DNA of 23,831 bases, taken from Apostichopus parvimensis. Lineage: Eukaryota; Echinodermata; Holothuroidea; Aspidochirotida; Stichopodidae. Each line of letters starts with the position of its first letter. Within the stretch, counting starts at the first letter, position 1. Where the stretch lies: assembly GCA_000934455.1 (NCBI GenBank), contig KN884848.1, forward strand, positions 54,447 through 78,277. The letters are read 5' to 3'. Positions 10,401 to 18,000 of the stretch are shown here, piece after piece. Made by a program: the position numbers and the translations under genes. A model generated the notes under the pieces. That model made no database searches and was not told the origin of the DNA. It worked only from the letters and a program-made list of their open reading frames with translations.

Positions 10401-12006
10401 ATCAGCCACTAGCGTGTCCAGGAGGGTTGTGAGTATTCATGTCATGAAGTGTTATCTAACTAACGTAGAAACTAACATCACATCATACAAAAGTCAGGTT
10501 TGCTATTTAATGACAAACAAAAAGCACATAAAATAATATTCCAGAGAACAAATTGTTTTTAATAATGAAAGCGGAAGTACACTAAGAAATATGGTGAAAT
10601 TTGCAAAAGAATTTCTACATTGCTTTAATAAGATATTGATAATTGAAATGGTTTCTGTTTGTATCATAAGTGAACTTAAATGAAAAAAGTCGGACATTAT
10701 CATTTCAGGCTGAGAGCAAACTGTGCCGTTGTTGGTTTTGTTTTCACCCTTATTTTCACTTTATTGGTTTGACTTTGGATTGAACAGGGTTTCAACTTAG
10801 ACTGAGGAGATATAACGTTCCGTACCCATTCCCATACCCATACCCACACACATAGCTATATACATACACATACAAATTCGGATAATAATTTTATGATTGT
10901 TTTTTGCAATCATCAAAACTGACATGTGACCACCACATAAAGTCTATAACTTAGAAGATGCCAACGGATGTAAAATATATTTTATTCAATGATATGGTTG
11001 ATTGGCTAGAGCTTATTTTGGATGGCTAAACTCTCGATTCTCCCCTGGAGTAGATCAAAGTAGATGCACTGTGATGTGACGTGTGATGTGTATTGTGTGT
11101 CGTGTAACGCGTGACGTGTATTGTGTATCGTGTAACACGTGACGTGTTTCGTGAGACGTGTAACGTGTGACGTGTAACGGCAAATATTTTTCAATGGCTT
11201 TTCTTTCCTATTTTAATCTTCTCACTTCTTAATCCTATGAAGCTCACACATTTGGAGTGCGTGCAGAGTTTCATCAACAATGACACTTTCCGTACCCATT
11301 CCCATTCCCATACCCATACCCACACACATAACATATATACACATACACATACAAATACATACACACTTACACGCATACATACACATACACATATATTACT
11401 GTAAAGAAGACGCAGAAGAAAACAGTAATTACACAGAAATTAAACAGTAATTACACAGTAATTACACAAATTGTGCATATATGATATCATACCTGTTTGC
11501 CCCAAGTTCATTTTCGTACAACACGTGTCAGTTTCAAATGTTGTGAGTAGGTAACAGAAATTACCTCATATGTAACAATCCACAGTTGAGGGGGAACTAT
11601 ACTATGTTACGGAATTGATTCATCAACTTAATTTCCACACACAGATTTGGCGTATTGCTCTCCACTTGGAATTCATCCATTGAAGAGAGGCCGTCTTTCG
11701 GGAGACTTCGAAACACCTTCATGACGTTTCTTAAGAATATGAAGCAGGTAAAATTAAACAAACAAAACACGTAACAAATAGTTACTGTAGCTTTCTTTCT
11801 GTTATCACCTTTGTTATTCTCTACCGTCAGTTACTTAAAGTTGTGAGTTTTAAAGTGCTTACCCTTTCTTTAATCCCTTTCTATTGTAGGCAAGTGGATG
11901 CTCGGACGATGGAGGAGATCCCGAGGAACCTAATTATTTCGTGTTGGCCTCAGAGGATAGTGACAACAATGATTATATTGATGTTTCCACTGTAGATAAA
12001 CTGTAA
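1121..12006 (+). CDS. Three-Ig-domain receptor with tyrosine pseudokinase domain (14 exons, 766 aa)
   Basis: Predicted type I membrane receptor. Exons: 1121-1460, 2577-2939, 3574-3870, 4272-4424, 4872-4896, 5654-5745, 6208-6387, 6983-7093, 8112-8302, 8946-9065, 9790-9901, 10332-10428, 11645-11747, 11890-12006. All joins keep one open frame (2301 nt including TAA) and all introns are GT-AG. Signal peptide is about residues 1-28; Ig domains are about 30-113, 114-234 and 235-334; the transmembrane helix is about 359-379, followed by RKK; the kinase-like domain is about 450-728; the tail is 729-766. Scaffold residues are kept: Lys480, GEG at 456-458, APE 633-635, SDVW 646-649, RP 709-710. Catalytic residues are lost: the alpha-C Glu position is Leu497, HRD is HPG 587-589, the Mg-binding Asn is Lys594, DFG is DFW 607-609. 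The fold is closest to the FGFR/PDGFR/Tie class of receptor tyrosine kinases by eye. A signalling pseudokinase is the best reading; ligand and partners are unknown. A second receptor of the same type starts at 20108. Confidence 0.9.
1461..2576 (+). other. Intron 1
   Basis: 1.1 kb between Ig1 and Ig2 exons, AT-rich. A 63-codon open stretch at 1801-1992 has no domain pattern and no splice logic, so I treat it as chance. Acceptor is TTTTGTCAATAG. Confidence 0.75.
2577..2939 (+). CDS. Receptor exon 2: Ig domain 2
   Basis: Phase 1 at both ends. Core Cys154 (AYCYA), Trp167 (LKWTL) and Cys211 in the SDQGTITC motif typical of the F strand. Sequons NGS, NQT, NSS and NVT. Donor is GTAAGG. Confidence 0.9.
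2940..3573 (+). other. Intron 2
   Basis: AT-rich 0.6-kb intron. I see no embedded gene or repeat. Confidence 0.75.
3574..3870 (+). CDS. Receptor exon 3: Ig domain 3
   Basis: Phase 1 at both ends. Core Cys264 (AICN), Trp277 (LYWEV) and Cys314 in RDSGSIQC. Two further cysteines, Cys236 near the start and Cys322 near the end, could form an extra disulfide. Sequons NVT, NGS, NKS and NRT. Donor is GTAAAA. Confidence 0.9.
3871..4271 (+). repeat. Intron 3 with short ATACCCCAAA repeat
   Basis: Intron of 0.4 kb. Around 4012-4040 the unit ATACCCCAAA is repeated about three times imperfectly, producing two overlapping chance ORFs. No other feature is seen. Confidence 0.6.
4272..4424 (+). CDS. Receptor exon 4: membrane-proximal stalk and transmembrane helix
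   Basis: Phase 1 at both ends. An acidic stalk is followed by about 21 hydrophobic residues (from PLIYILPFVAIVISL to WLFL) and the stop-transfer RKKY. The donor is a perfect GTAAGT. The frame stays open past the donor to 4516, which is read-through into the intron and would give a short kinase-less receptor if retained. Confidence 0.88.
4425..4871 (+). other. Intron 4, with AAT/ATT palindrome
   Basis: Contains an AT-rich trinucleotide palindrome at about 4637-4668 (runs of AAT followed by ATT). No other feature is seen. Confidence 0.55.
4872..4896 (+). CDS. Receptor exon 5: 25-nt microexon, juxtamembrane
   Basis: Enters in phase 1 and leaves in phase 2. It encodes TPSNVTRT plus a split Ser. 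It is supported by the acceptor CTCCATAG, the donor GTAAGT, and the fact that it alone shifts the phase-1 end of exon 4 to the phase-2 start needed by exon 6. Because it is so short it is the least certain exon. Confidence 0.65.
4897..5653 (+). other. Intron 5
   Basis: 0.76 kb, AT-rich, no coding or repeat feature that I can support. Confidence 0.65.
5654..5745 (+). CDS. Receptor exon 6: juxtamembrane linker
   Basis: 92 nt, phase 2 in and phase 1 out. Encodes a Pro/Ser/Thr-rich cytoplasmic linker (SLPDSSVTIPLPSVPREV then LPTNTTRTEGIDM). Acceptor ATATTTAG, donor GTAAGT. The open frame in the required phase supports it. Confidence 0.78.
5746..6207 (+). other. Intron 6
   Basis: 0.46 kb, AT-rich; no feature seen. 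Confidence 0.65.
6208..6387 (+). CDS. Receptor exon 7: kinase N-lobe, glycine loop and beta-3 lysine
   Basis: Phase 1 at both ends. Contains the glycine-loop-like LPGEGTIKYY (the third Gly of GxGxxG is Lys461) and the beta-3 IIAKTV with Lys480. The donor GTTAGG is weak. A second donor, GTGAAG after 6303, is in the same phase and would remove 28 residues covering the loop and the lysine. Confidence 0.82.
6388..6982 (+). other. Intron 7
   Basis: 0.6 kb. Holds a small perfect inverted repeat, CCTTTATG-ctt-CATAAAGG, at 6553-6571. No gene is seen. Confidence 0.6.
6983..7093 (+). CDS. Receptor exon 8: kinase alpha-C helix and beta-4
   Basis: Phase 1 at both ends. The end, LRKHENIAEILGVALED, matches the KHxNIxxLLG block of receptor tyrosine kinases. 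Aligned from that block, the alpha-C glutamate of active kinases falls on Leu497. Donor is GTGAGT. Confidence 0.9.
7112..7545. mobile_element. Putative non-autonomous element or low-complexity insertion in intron 8
   Basis: Starts with a GGGGGGTAGG block and ends with CCCCTACCC, with G-runs near the left end and a run of about 14 C near the right end. Inside lies the palindrome GGGCACGTGCCC (around 7486). The inverted similarity of the ends suggests a degenerate miniature DNA element, but I could not define clean termini or a target duplication. Confidence 0.35.
8112..8302 (+). CDS. Receptor exon 9: kinase hinge, alpha-D and alpha-E
   Basis: Phase 1 in, phase 0 out. PHFIYQEHIECGTLKDFL aligns with beta-5 and the hinge of receptor kinases, with Gln527 at the gatekeeper position. 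An insert of about 20 residues follows, then alpha-E, ending GMFFLASQN like the GMxYLASxK block. Donor is GTAAGA. Confidence 0.9.
8946..9065 (+). CDS. Receptor exon 10: degenerate catalytic loop and DFW motif
   Basis: Phase 0 at both ends. The catalytic loop reads HPGLAARKVLL where active kinases have HRDLAARNVLV. Twenty residues after the His comes YDFWPVD in place of ADFGLAR, at exactly the usual spacing. The missing HRD Asp and Asn predict loss of phosphotransfer. Acceptor TTGCAG, donor GTAAAG. Confidence 0.92.
9066..9789 (+). other. Intron 10
   Basis: 0.7 kb, AT-rich; no feature supported. The minus-strand ORF that overlaps its end and exon 11 is a shadow. Confidence 0.65.
9790..9901 (+). 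CDS. Receptor exon 11: APE motif and alpha-F
   Basis: Phase 0 in, phase 1 out. Encodes FPPLAWLAPE followed by SDVWNFGVVVWEIYSIG, matching the P+1 loop and alpha-F of tyrosine kinases (VKWMAPE, SDVWSFG). The phase-1 break at the Gly after the WEI block is common in receptor kinases. Acceptor CCAG, donor GTATGG. Confidence 0.93.
9902..10331 (+). other. Intron 11 with G-run
   Basis: 0.43 kb with a G-run at about 9953-9963. No other feature. Confidence 0.6.
10332..10428 (+). CDS. Receptor exon 12: kinase alpha-G region
   Basis: Phase 1 in, phase 2 out. Encodes GDTPFGGLTCPEIEKKL and DQPLACPGG, corresponding to GxxPY...EL..L....RMxxPxxCP of the family. Acceptor GGTAAG, donor GTGAGT. Confidence 0.88.
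10818..11355. repeat. Repeat copy 1 bounded by duplicated CCCATA/CACA simple sequence (intron 12)
   Basis: The block 10889-11287 is shared with 12220-12813. Its right half holds a minisatellite of GTGACGTGTAAC/GTGTATTGTGT-like units (about 11071-11179). Directly repeated flanks, beginning TTCCGTACCCATTCCCAT and running into CCCATA and CACA/CATA repeats, occur at 10818-10872 and 11288-11353. They could be a duplicated target or part of the element. Confidence 0.7.
11645..11747 (+). CDS. Receptor exon 13: kinase alpha-H and alpha-I
   Basis: Phase 2 in, phase 0 out. LLSTWNSSIEERPSFGRL matches the CW....RPTF block that closes tyrosine kinase domains. Acceptor CACACAG, donor GTAAAA. Confidence 0.92.
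11890..12006 (+). CDS. Receptor exon 14: acidic tail with paired YxxL/YxxV motifs, stop
   Basis: 38 codons then TAA. The tail is Asp/Glu-rich and holds NYFVL (Tyr744) and DYIDV (Tyr757) separated as YxxL-x9-YxxV. YIDV also fits the general SHP2-type SH2 preference (pY-I/V-x-V/I/L). Because the kinase looks dead, these sites would have to be phosphorylated by another kinase. Confidence 0.9.
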   Translation, partial: ASGCSDDGGDPEEPNYFVLASEDSDNNDYIDVSTVDKL

Positions 12007-12128
12007 TAATGCAAAGTCATACCAAACTGATCAATAATATAGTGTCTTCTGTTTGGAATCAATCTTTATTTTCGTTTCTATTTTCATTTTTGTAATATGT
12101 GTTTTTTATTATCTTTTATCGACATGAC

Positions 12129-12134
12129 AATAAA
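12129..12134 (+). terminator. Polyadenylation signal of receptor gene
   Basis: AATAAA about 120 bases after the stop codon, the first canonical hexamer in the 3' UTR. Confidence 0.8.
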
Positions 12135-12219
12135 GTTACATTTCATCAGCCTAAAGGGACCAATTAATTATTTTTTTTTTGTTTTTTTTTTTTTTGGTGG
12201 GGGGGTTCCATCATCACTA

Positions 12220-12813
12220 CATTTATGATTGTTTTTTTTTTGAAATCACCAAATGTGGCATGTGACCACCACATAAAGTCCATGAGTTATGAGTAGATGA
12301 CTTAGAAGAAGCCAACGGAGGTAAAATATATTTTATTCTTTCTCCATACTCCATAACGTTCATTCTGAGGATAAATAATCGGTACGCATCAACTGATGTT
12401 ATAGCTGAGTAAGCCATGCTGGTAATATGATGAAGTAATATTCCTGTAGCAGACAAAGTCAAACGTACATTGAAAATGTTTCATACTGTTTGTTGACAAC
12501 CACATCCCAATACCTCTTTCCTAACTCAAAATATGGTTGATTGAATAGAGCCTATTTTGGATGGCTAAACTCTCGATTCTCCCTTGTAGTAGATCAGAGT
12601 AGATGCACTGTGATGTGACATGTGATGTTTATTGTGTGTCGTGTAACGCGTGACGTGTATTGTTAGACGTGTGACGTGTAACATGTGACGTGTAACGTGT
12701 GACGGCAAATATTGTTCAATGGCTTTTCTTTCCTATTTTAATCTTCTCACTTCTTAATCCTATTAAGCTCACACATTTGGAGTGCGTGCAGAGTTTCATC
12801 AACAATAATACTT
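12220..12813. repeat. Repeat copy 2, with GTGACGTGTAAC minisatellite
   Basis: Same orientation as copy 1. The shared left part is 12220-12338 and the right part 12531-12813; about 190 bases between them (12339-12530) are absent from copy 1. The minisatellite is at about 12610-12704. Just to the left is a T-rich tract (12170-12195), which on the minus strand would look like a poly(A) tail, so a retroposed origin is possible. Confidence 0.7.
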
Positions 12814-14313
12814 TATCTTAGAAATGTTATTTTCCAATGTGATTAAATGAGTCAATTATTATTAAGGTAAACAACATCTTTAGTTCAATTGCCGTGGTGA
12901 AATGATTCATTCTAGTTACCAGATGCATTCGAAAAATACCATACTACAATATTCGAAATATTCACATCTTCGTCAATCAAATTGCTATGAAAATATAACA
13001 TCTTACTTAGCAACCACCTGGAGTTATCTTAATATACCTTTGATATTACCACTGTACATTTATATGACTGCTTGATTATTTGGTCTGGTACAAACAGTTC
13101 ACATTTAAGCCAGATCAAGATACCACAATAAAGTGCAATACGTCATATATCTCACGCAGCACCGCGTGAACATACAAGCCCACTTTTTTTTTTTTTATGA
13201 AACTCAAGCAGATGCTATCATTAAAGTTAGAGTTGCGATATTGACAAACAAGGTTTCGAATGGATTATTACCACAGTTTTCGAAACTTTATAAATAGCAA
13301 CAGAGAGTTCCTTGGTCATAATACATGAACGGCTAGCATCGCACATTATAACTCACATAATACACGCACTGGTATGTTTAGTCTAAGTAACCGTGCAACC
13401 GTGCACTATCAGATGCTTTACAAAATAAGAAAACTAGCTCCATTTAAAAAATGCCTTATTAATAATTTATTACTTCCTTTTAATTATGGTTTTATGGTAG
13501 CTGAAACTTGTACATATTATTATCACTTTTGCTCACGTTTTTTCTCTAATTTTTCTTTTTGGAAGACTTCTGTGTTGTTAAGCCAGTATAGGCTTTACAG
13601 AAGACTTCCCTTCACGTTGTAAATATTTATGTGACACAAAATCAAATAAATAAACAAACAAACAAAAATTAGCATCCTTAGGGAACATTGTACGAGTAGA
13701 CTGAGTGATGATAGCACGTGATGGGAAAATCAACATAATACTTATCTGCATGGCTTTCGTCCAGATGTCGCACGAAATGTAATTAAACTGAACTTAAAAA
13801 CAAGTGATTATTATTAATGTTTTGAAACTGAAAACAATAAAACGAATAAATGTATGTACTTTCTCCTTTTGAAAACTCCATTGTAGGTTAAGTATTTTCA
13901 TACACAGTTAAAATGATATACGTGTATAGTGACAGGAAGGACCATGAATAACAAGATTACTTTTGAGTATAATATAAACAGCGACAATATGGAATATCGT
14001 GCGATCTCTACTTCCTACTACAACATGTTTAATCAATTAACGGTTATAGTATGGAACTTTCATTTTTAACATAAAAACACGTAGAACAAATTATTATTAT
14101 TGTTTTCCTACAAAAACCTGTACAAATGAGTAATAGGTTATTAGATAGCCGCCACGTACAGAGTTATGTTTAATATTCGAAGACATCATGACGTAATGAA
14201 CGTTGAAAAAGTTTATAAGAAGTAACATGTTTTTACCATTCGTTTTTACAAATTATTCAACGTCAAGTGACAAGGTTTACCTTTTATTATATTTATTTTT
14301 TTTCTTCAAACAG
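12814..14313. other. Intergenic stretch without supported genes
   Basis: AT-rich. An 82-codon open stretch at 13374-13622 on the + strand is followed by an A-rich AAAC-repeat tail (about 13640-13670). That pattern can mark the 3' end of a retroposon, but I recognise no protein domain. Confidence 0.45.
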
Positions 14314-14354
14314 GACCTGCGAGTATCAGTGTGACTGTTAGGTTGTTATTCTGA
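14314..14354 (+). pseudogene. Possible Ig-exon remnant
   Basis: After a good acceptor (TTTTTTCTTCAAACAG) the phase-1 frame reads PASISVTVRLLF and stops. The start resembles the first strand of the phase-1 Ig exons of this cluster, but it is too short to be sure. Confidence 0.2.
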
Positions 14355-14521
14355 GCAATAGTTGTATGAATTTCTTCAAGGAATGTCTTATAAGATATAC
14401 ACAGAGCAGGGCTAGTTTTTTCCCTGATGTCATGTTTTCTGATTGGTCTACTGTTATTACGTCATTACCCTTTAGCCAACGCAAAGTTTTGTATTTAATT
14501 ATGTTTTTTTGCTTTTTTTTT

Positions 14522-14990
14522 GCAATTACAAAAGATCAACAATCTACCATATGTCTTTGTAGGAATTACTTGCTTCGAGAAAGATAAGGTTTCGAAAAAC
14601 ACAATATCTAATGTGATCTGCAGTTTGATGTCCTTTAGCGATGCATTTAACATCTATGAGTCGTCATGACAACACAAAATCAAGGAAGAATACTTTATCA
14701 TCTCATAGGCTTTAATAGCTCAAGCCACCAACTTTCATATGGTTGGTAGGACATACCAGTTTCAAACTTCTGTCTATGCTTTAGCGGCACTGGGAAGGGC
14801 CACATTTACTGTGTACGGCAATGACAAAGGATCAACAATCTATCTTATGTTTTTGTAGGATTCACGAATGGGGGAATATATCATTTCTACAGAACCTTAA
14901 CACATTAAAACTGTCATAGTTAATTAGTGTCTTGCTTCGAGAAATATAAGGTTTCGAAAAACACAATATCTGATATGAACTGCTGTATTA
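14522..14990. repeat. Diverged direct duplication
   Basis: 14522-14630 and 14816-14990 share two blocks in the same order: AAGATCAACAATCTACC...GTCTTTGTAGGA and GCTTCGAGAAAGATAAGG...AACACAATATCT. The second copy has about 65 extra bases between the blocks. No coding content is recognised. Confidence 0.7.
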
Positions 14991-15707
14991 CACCTACATT
15001 TACTGTTTGTAGATATCCGTAATGTTATACATGGACGTAGGCACCCGATACTCATTACTACTTTGTGTTCGTAACACGGTAAATGTGTTACAGGCGGCAC
15101 CAGTAGTTACTGTACTAGCTATGAGTATCGGCTGACGTAGGAACTTTGGAAGTGGAATAAGAATACGTAACCCACTCACATACATGCACACGCACTTTTC
15201 TAGTAATATCTCATGGGTTTAGTGGATGCCTCATAAACTGGGTCAGGCAATCAAGAACTTTTTTGTTTACTTTTCAATGCCTCATAATGCAGAATATACA
15301 AAGAACACATACTACATATGCTTAACCACATGTTTACGTTTTTGCCATATTATGTTCAATGACTACAATATATCAATCTTGGAGGTGTTCAACCGGCGGT
15401 TAAAGGGTCTATTGATCTGACGTTGGAAAGGGAGGGTAAGAGGAAACGTACTTGGAAACATGGATATAATGCTGTAGTAGGCTACATCGAAACTGCGTGA
15501 GGAGATTTAATCGATTTATCGATAAGAAATAAATTTAAATACTATAGTTACCACCATAATAACGAGAGTTCAGCATTTAGTAGGATTTTCCATCCGTAAG
15601 CTTTTCTCACTGATAGCCTTTGGTGCCAAATATTTTGGGATGACAATGAAAATAAAATTCCGGAAACGTTGACAAAGTGTTTGTCCAGCTCGCTCAACTC
15701 AGAACGT
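14991..15707. other. Intergenic, nothing recognised
   Basis: No gene, strong repeat or regulatory site that I can support. Confidence 0.5.
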
Positions 15708-15883
15708 TTAAAGGGGTAATAAACCCCGGGGTATTGCAGTGACTTAATAGTAGAGACTAATATTCTTACACTTTTTGTGAAATAACTAGTCAAAAGTAAT
15801 TTTCCCCGAATTTCCAGGAATTTTCCTATTATTTCTCCACACCTACTGTGTTGGCGGCTATTATGTTAATTTACATACCGAGG

Positions 15884-15923
15884 GCGCTTCAAACATGACG
15901 TCAGCGCTTCAAACATGACGTCA
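15884..15923. promoter_or_regulatory. Tandem 20-bp repeat with two perfect CRE palindromes
   Basis: GCGCTTCAAACATGACGTCA is present twice, head to tail, giving two TGACGTCA sites (15896-15903 and 15916-15923) spaced by 20 bases. TGACGTCA is the CREB/ATF recognition palindrome. It lies upstream of a small ATG frame inside the TTAA-flanked element and could be a promoter part. Confidence 0.5.
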
Positions 15924-16139
15924 GCGAGCCACATCGTAAGTTATACAATTCACCTCTCTGCCTATGAATTGTACACCTCCATCCCAGAACTGTTACTAAT
16001 GTTAGCAGTACTAGCAACATACAGTAACTGCCGGTGTCGGCCACGGATGCGGTCTGTTTAGCAAGCTCTAGGTCTCGTTATCTGAGTTCCTTCATCGTGT
16101 ATTCACGCTCGAATTGATAGCGTGTTCTTTTTTTTTTAA

Positions 16140-16181
16140 ATGGCGAGTCCGGAAAATGTTTCGGAAGGAAAATTTGGCTAG
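16140..16181 (+). pseudogene. Short decayed ORF in TTAA element (MASPENVSEGKFG)
   Basis: ATG GCG start following a T-run, 13 codons, then TAG. A +1 frame continues open to 16374 with a basic sequence (NLARYCLRYRERRVAML). This could be a frameshifted transposon-borne gene start, but the protein is not recognised. Confidence 0.25.
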
Positions 16182-17663
16182 ATACTGCCTTAGGTATCGT
16201 GAACGGCGCGTTGCTATGTTAGATAGGTTTCAATGTCCTGTAATTAATGCCGTCGTAAAACCAATAAACAAAAAAACATGTACATTCAAAAAATATTTTC
16301 CCTACTGTGTCACAACACGTTGTGGGATAACCCCTTCAAATATTGTATTGATTGCTTTGCGTGTTGAGCCGTAATTGGATACCAATTATTTAGCCATGGT
16401 TTCGTGCATCCTTACCCATTGCGTTATAATGTGTTGTTAACATAGTAGCGGAATTCGGCATCAGGGGTTTTGCGTGCCCAGGTTCTTTCCTGTGTGACTT
16501 TTCTTTAAATTACCATGGTAAAAGAGGCAAGGGTGGAAGGGGAGGGGGGGGGGGGATAAACACTGGAACGAGAAAGAAAGAGAAAGCCGAAAGCCAACGC
16601 TCATATAGAGACATGATAGAATCAAAAGGAGAACTTTTTTTGTACATAATCGCTAGAACAAACCAAAAGGAGAAATGATATTGAGACCGAGTGAAGACGA
16701 GGCTGAATGAAACAAGGAACCATATGCAGTATATACGAAATGGACGTAAACACTCCATAGATTATATAGAAAAATGCTTCTATCTAACTGTTATTAATTT
16801 TATTGGTGTTTAAATTATATTGCAGATTGAAACTCATATACGCTCTGTCCTAGTCTTTACGGCCTTAACGACTGCCCTCTACAAAACATCCGTGACATCC
16901 TGTTAGCACCCTTTAGAAATGAAAAACAAACCATTTCATCTAACACATTCATATTACTTTCATTTTGCTTGTGCAATTCTAATTATTGTTAGAATTGACA
17001 ACACTTTTTCTGTTGAAGTGCGATATGTGACTCTTTTACTTCACGAAAGGTCGGAATTAAAACAAAAATTGCAAATGTTAAGCTGGGTAACAATTAAATC
17101 AATTTTTAAGATCGAAAGAAAAGTTTTCAGACATTCGTGTTGCTTCTGTCGAAAAGAGCGTACTGCAAAACGGTATTCTCTAAGCAGAACAGGCTAGGGT
17201 TTATTTCTCCTTTAACATGAAGGTGGGTGCAACGAAACACTAGTACATGTTACACGCGGAATATCAGTTTAAACCGGTTCGATCCAGCGTAGATCACTTT
17301 TTCTACTGTCTGAAATTATGGTAATAGATGGCCCATTGTAAATGAATATGCAACAGCTACACACAAGCGAACGTTGCAGATGTTTTCCCGGTGTTCGTTG
17401 AACTAAATGCTGCTGATAGCTAACATAAAATATTCTGAAAGCAGCCTTCATGACGACGACGCCTAAATTGGCAAGTTACGCTTTAAACACACTGTTAACA
17501 TTATTTAATAGTTTGTTTAATCACATAACAACACATAAAATAGCAAAAGCCCGAGAGATATGCCAACTGTATCAGGTGCTTACTTCAGATATTTTCATTG
17601 TCTCACAGGGCTCACAGAAATGAAATGATGATGATCACAACGATAGGAAATGAAAACGTCCAA

Positions 17664-17811
17664 GGTAGCATATACTCCATATAATTACGGTTACCCCGTT
17701 GACTACCACACTAAATCATAAAAAGATACTGTATAGGATAGCATACTCCATATAATTGACCCATTGACTAACAAACTATATCATAAAAAGGTACTGTTTT
17801 GGATAGCATAC
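17664..17811. repeat. Tandem array of about 65-bp units, left part
   Basis: Units carry GGATAGCATACTCCATATAA, then CCATTGACTAACACACTAAA and TCATAAAAAGGTACTGTATA. About two units precede the interruption at 17812. Confidence 0.85.
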
Positions 17812-18000
17812 CCATAGGCGTAGGAGGCGGGGGGGGGGGCTGCAGAAGTAACAAACAAAAACATATTTTGAAGGTTAATCCAAATATTGACCCATCTTTA
17901 CAGATATACTGGAAAGAGAAACTATATTGTCATGGCATAAGCTCTAAGTGAAGCTAGCAATGAATTCACAGGCAACGACTACAATAAATTAGGCTTACCA

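Larger units (their letters stand above)
15712..17211. mobile_element. TTAA-flanked 1.5-kb non-autonomous DNA transposon candidate
   Basis: TTAA at 15708-15711 and 17212-17215 flanks termini AGGGGTAATAAACCC (left) and, read inward from the right, AGGAGAAATAAACCC: 12 of 15 positions match. TTAA target duplications are known for piggyBac and Kolobok-type elements. I see no transposase. The inside holds a duplicated CRE-like site, a short ATG frame (16140) and a G-run (about 16540-16555). Confidence 0.6.

Noticed and set aside
11006-11376. Minus-strand ORFs with THV/CV-rich repeats
   Set aside because: Translations of the minisatellite and CATA/CACA simple repeats.
1121-12006. Receptor as a dead pseudogene
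   Set aside because: Fourteen exons join in one open frame with consensus splice sites, conserved structural residues and a poly(A) signal; the catalytic changes are confined to active-site motifs.
13374-13622. 82-codon ORF before an AAAC-rich tail
   Set aside because: Suggestive of a retroposon 3' end, but no reverse transcriptase or other motif; kept only as a note in the intergenic entry.
16510-16758. Minus-strand ORF with a proline-rich end
   Set aside because: The proline run is the G-run read backwards; no domain.
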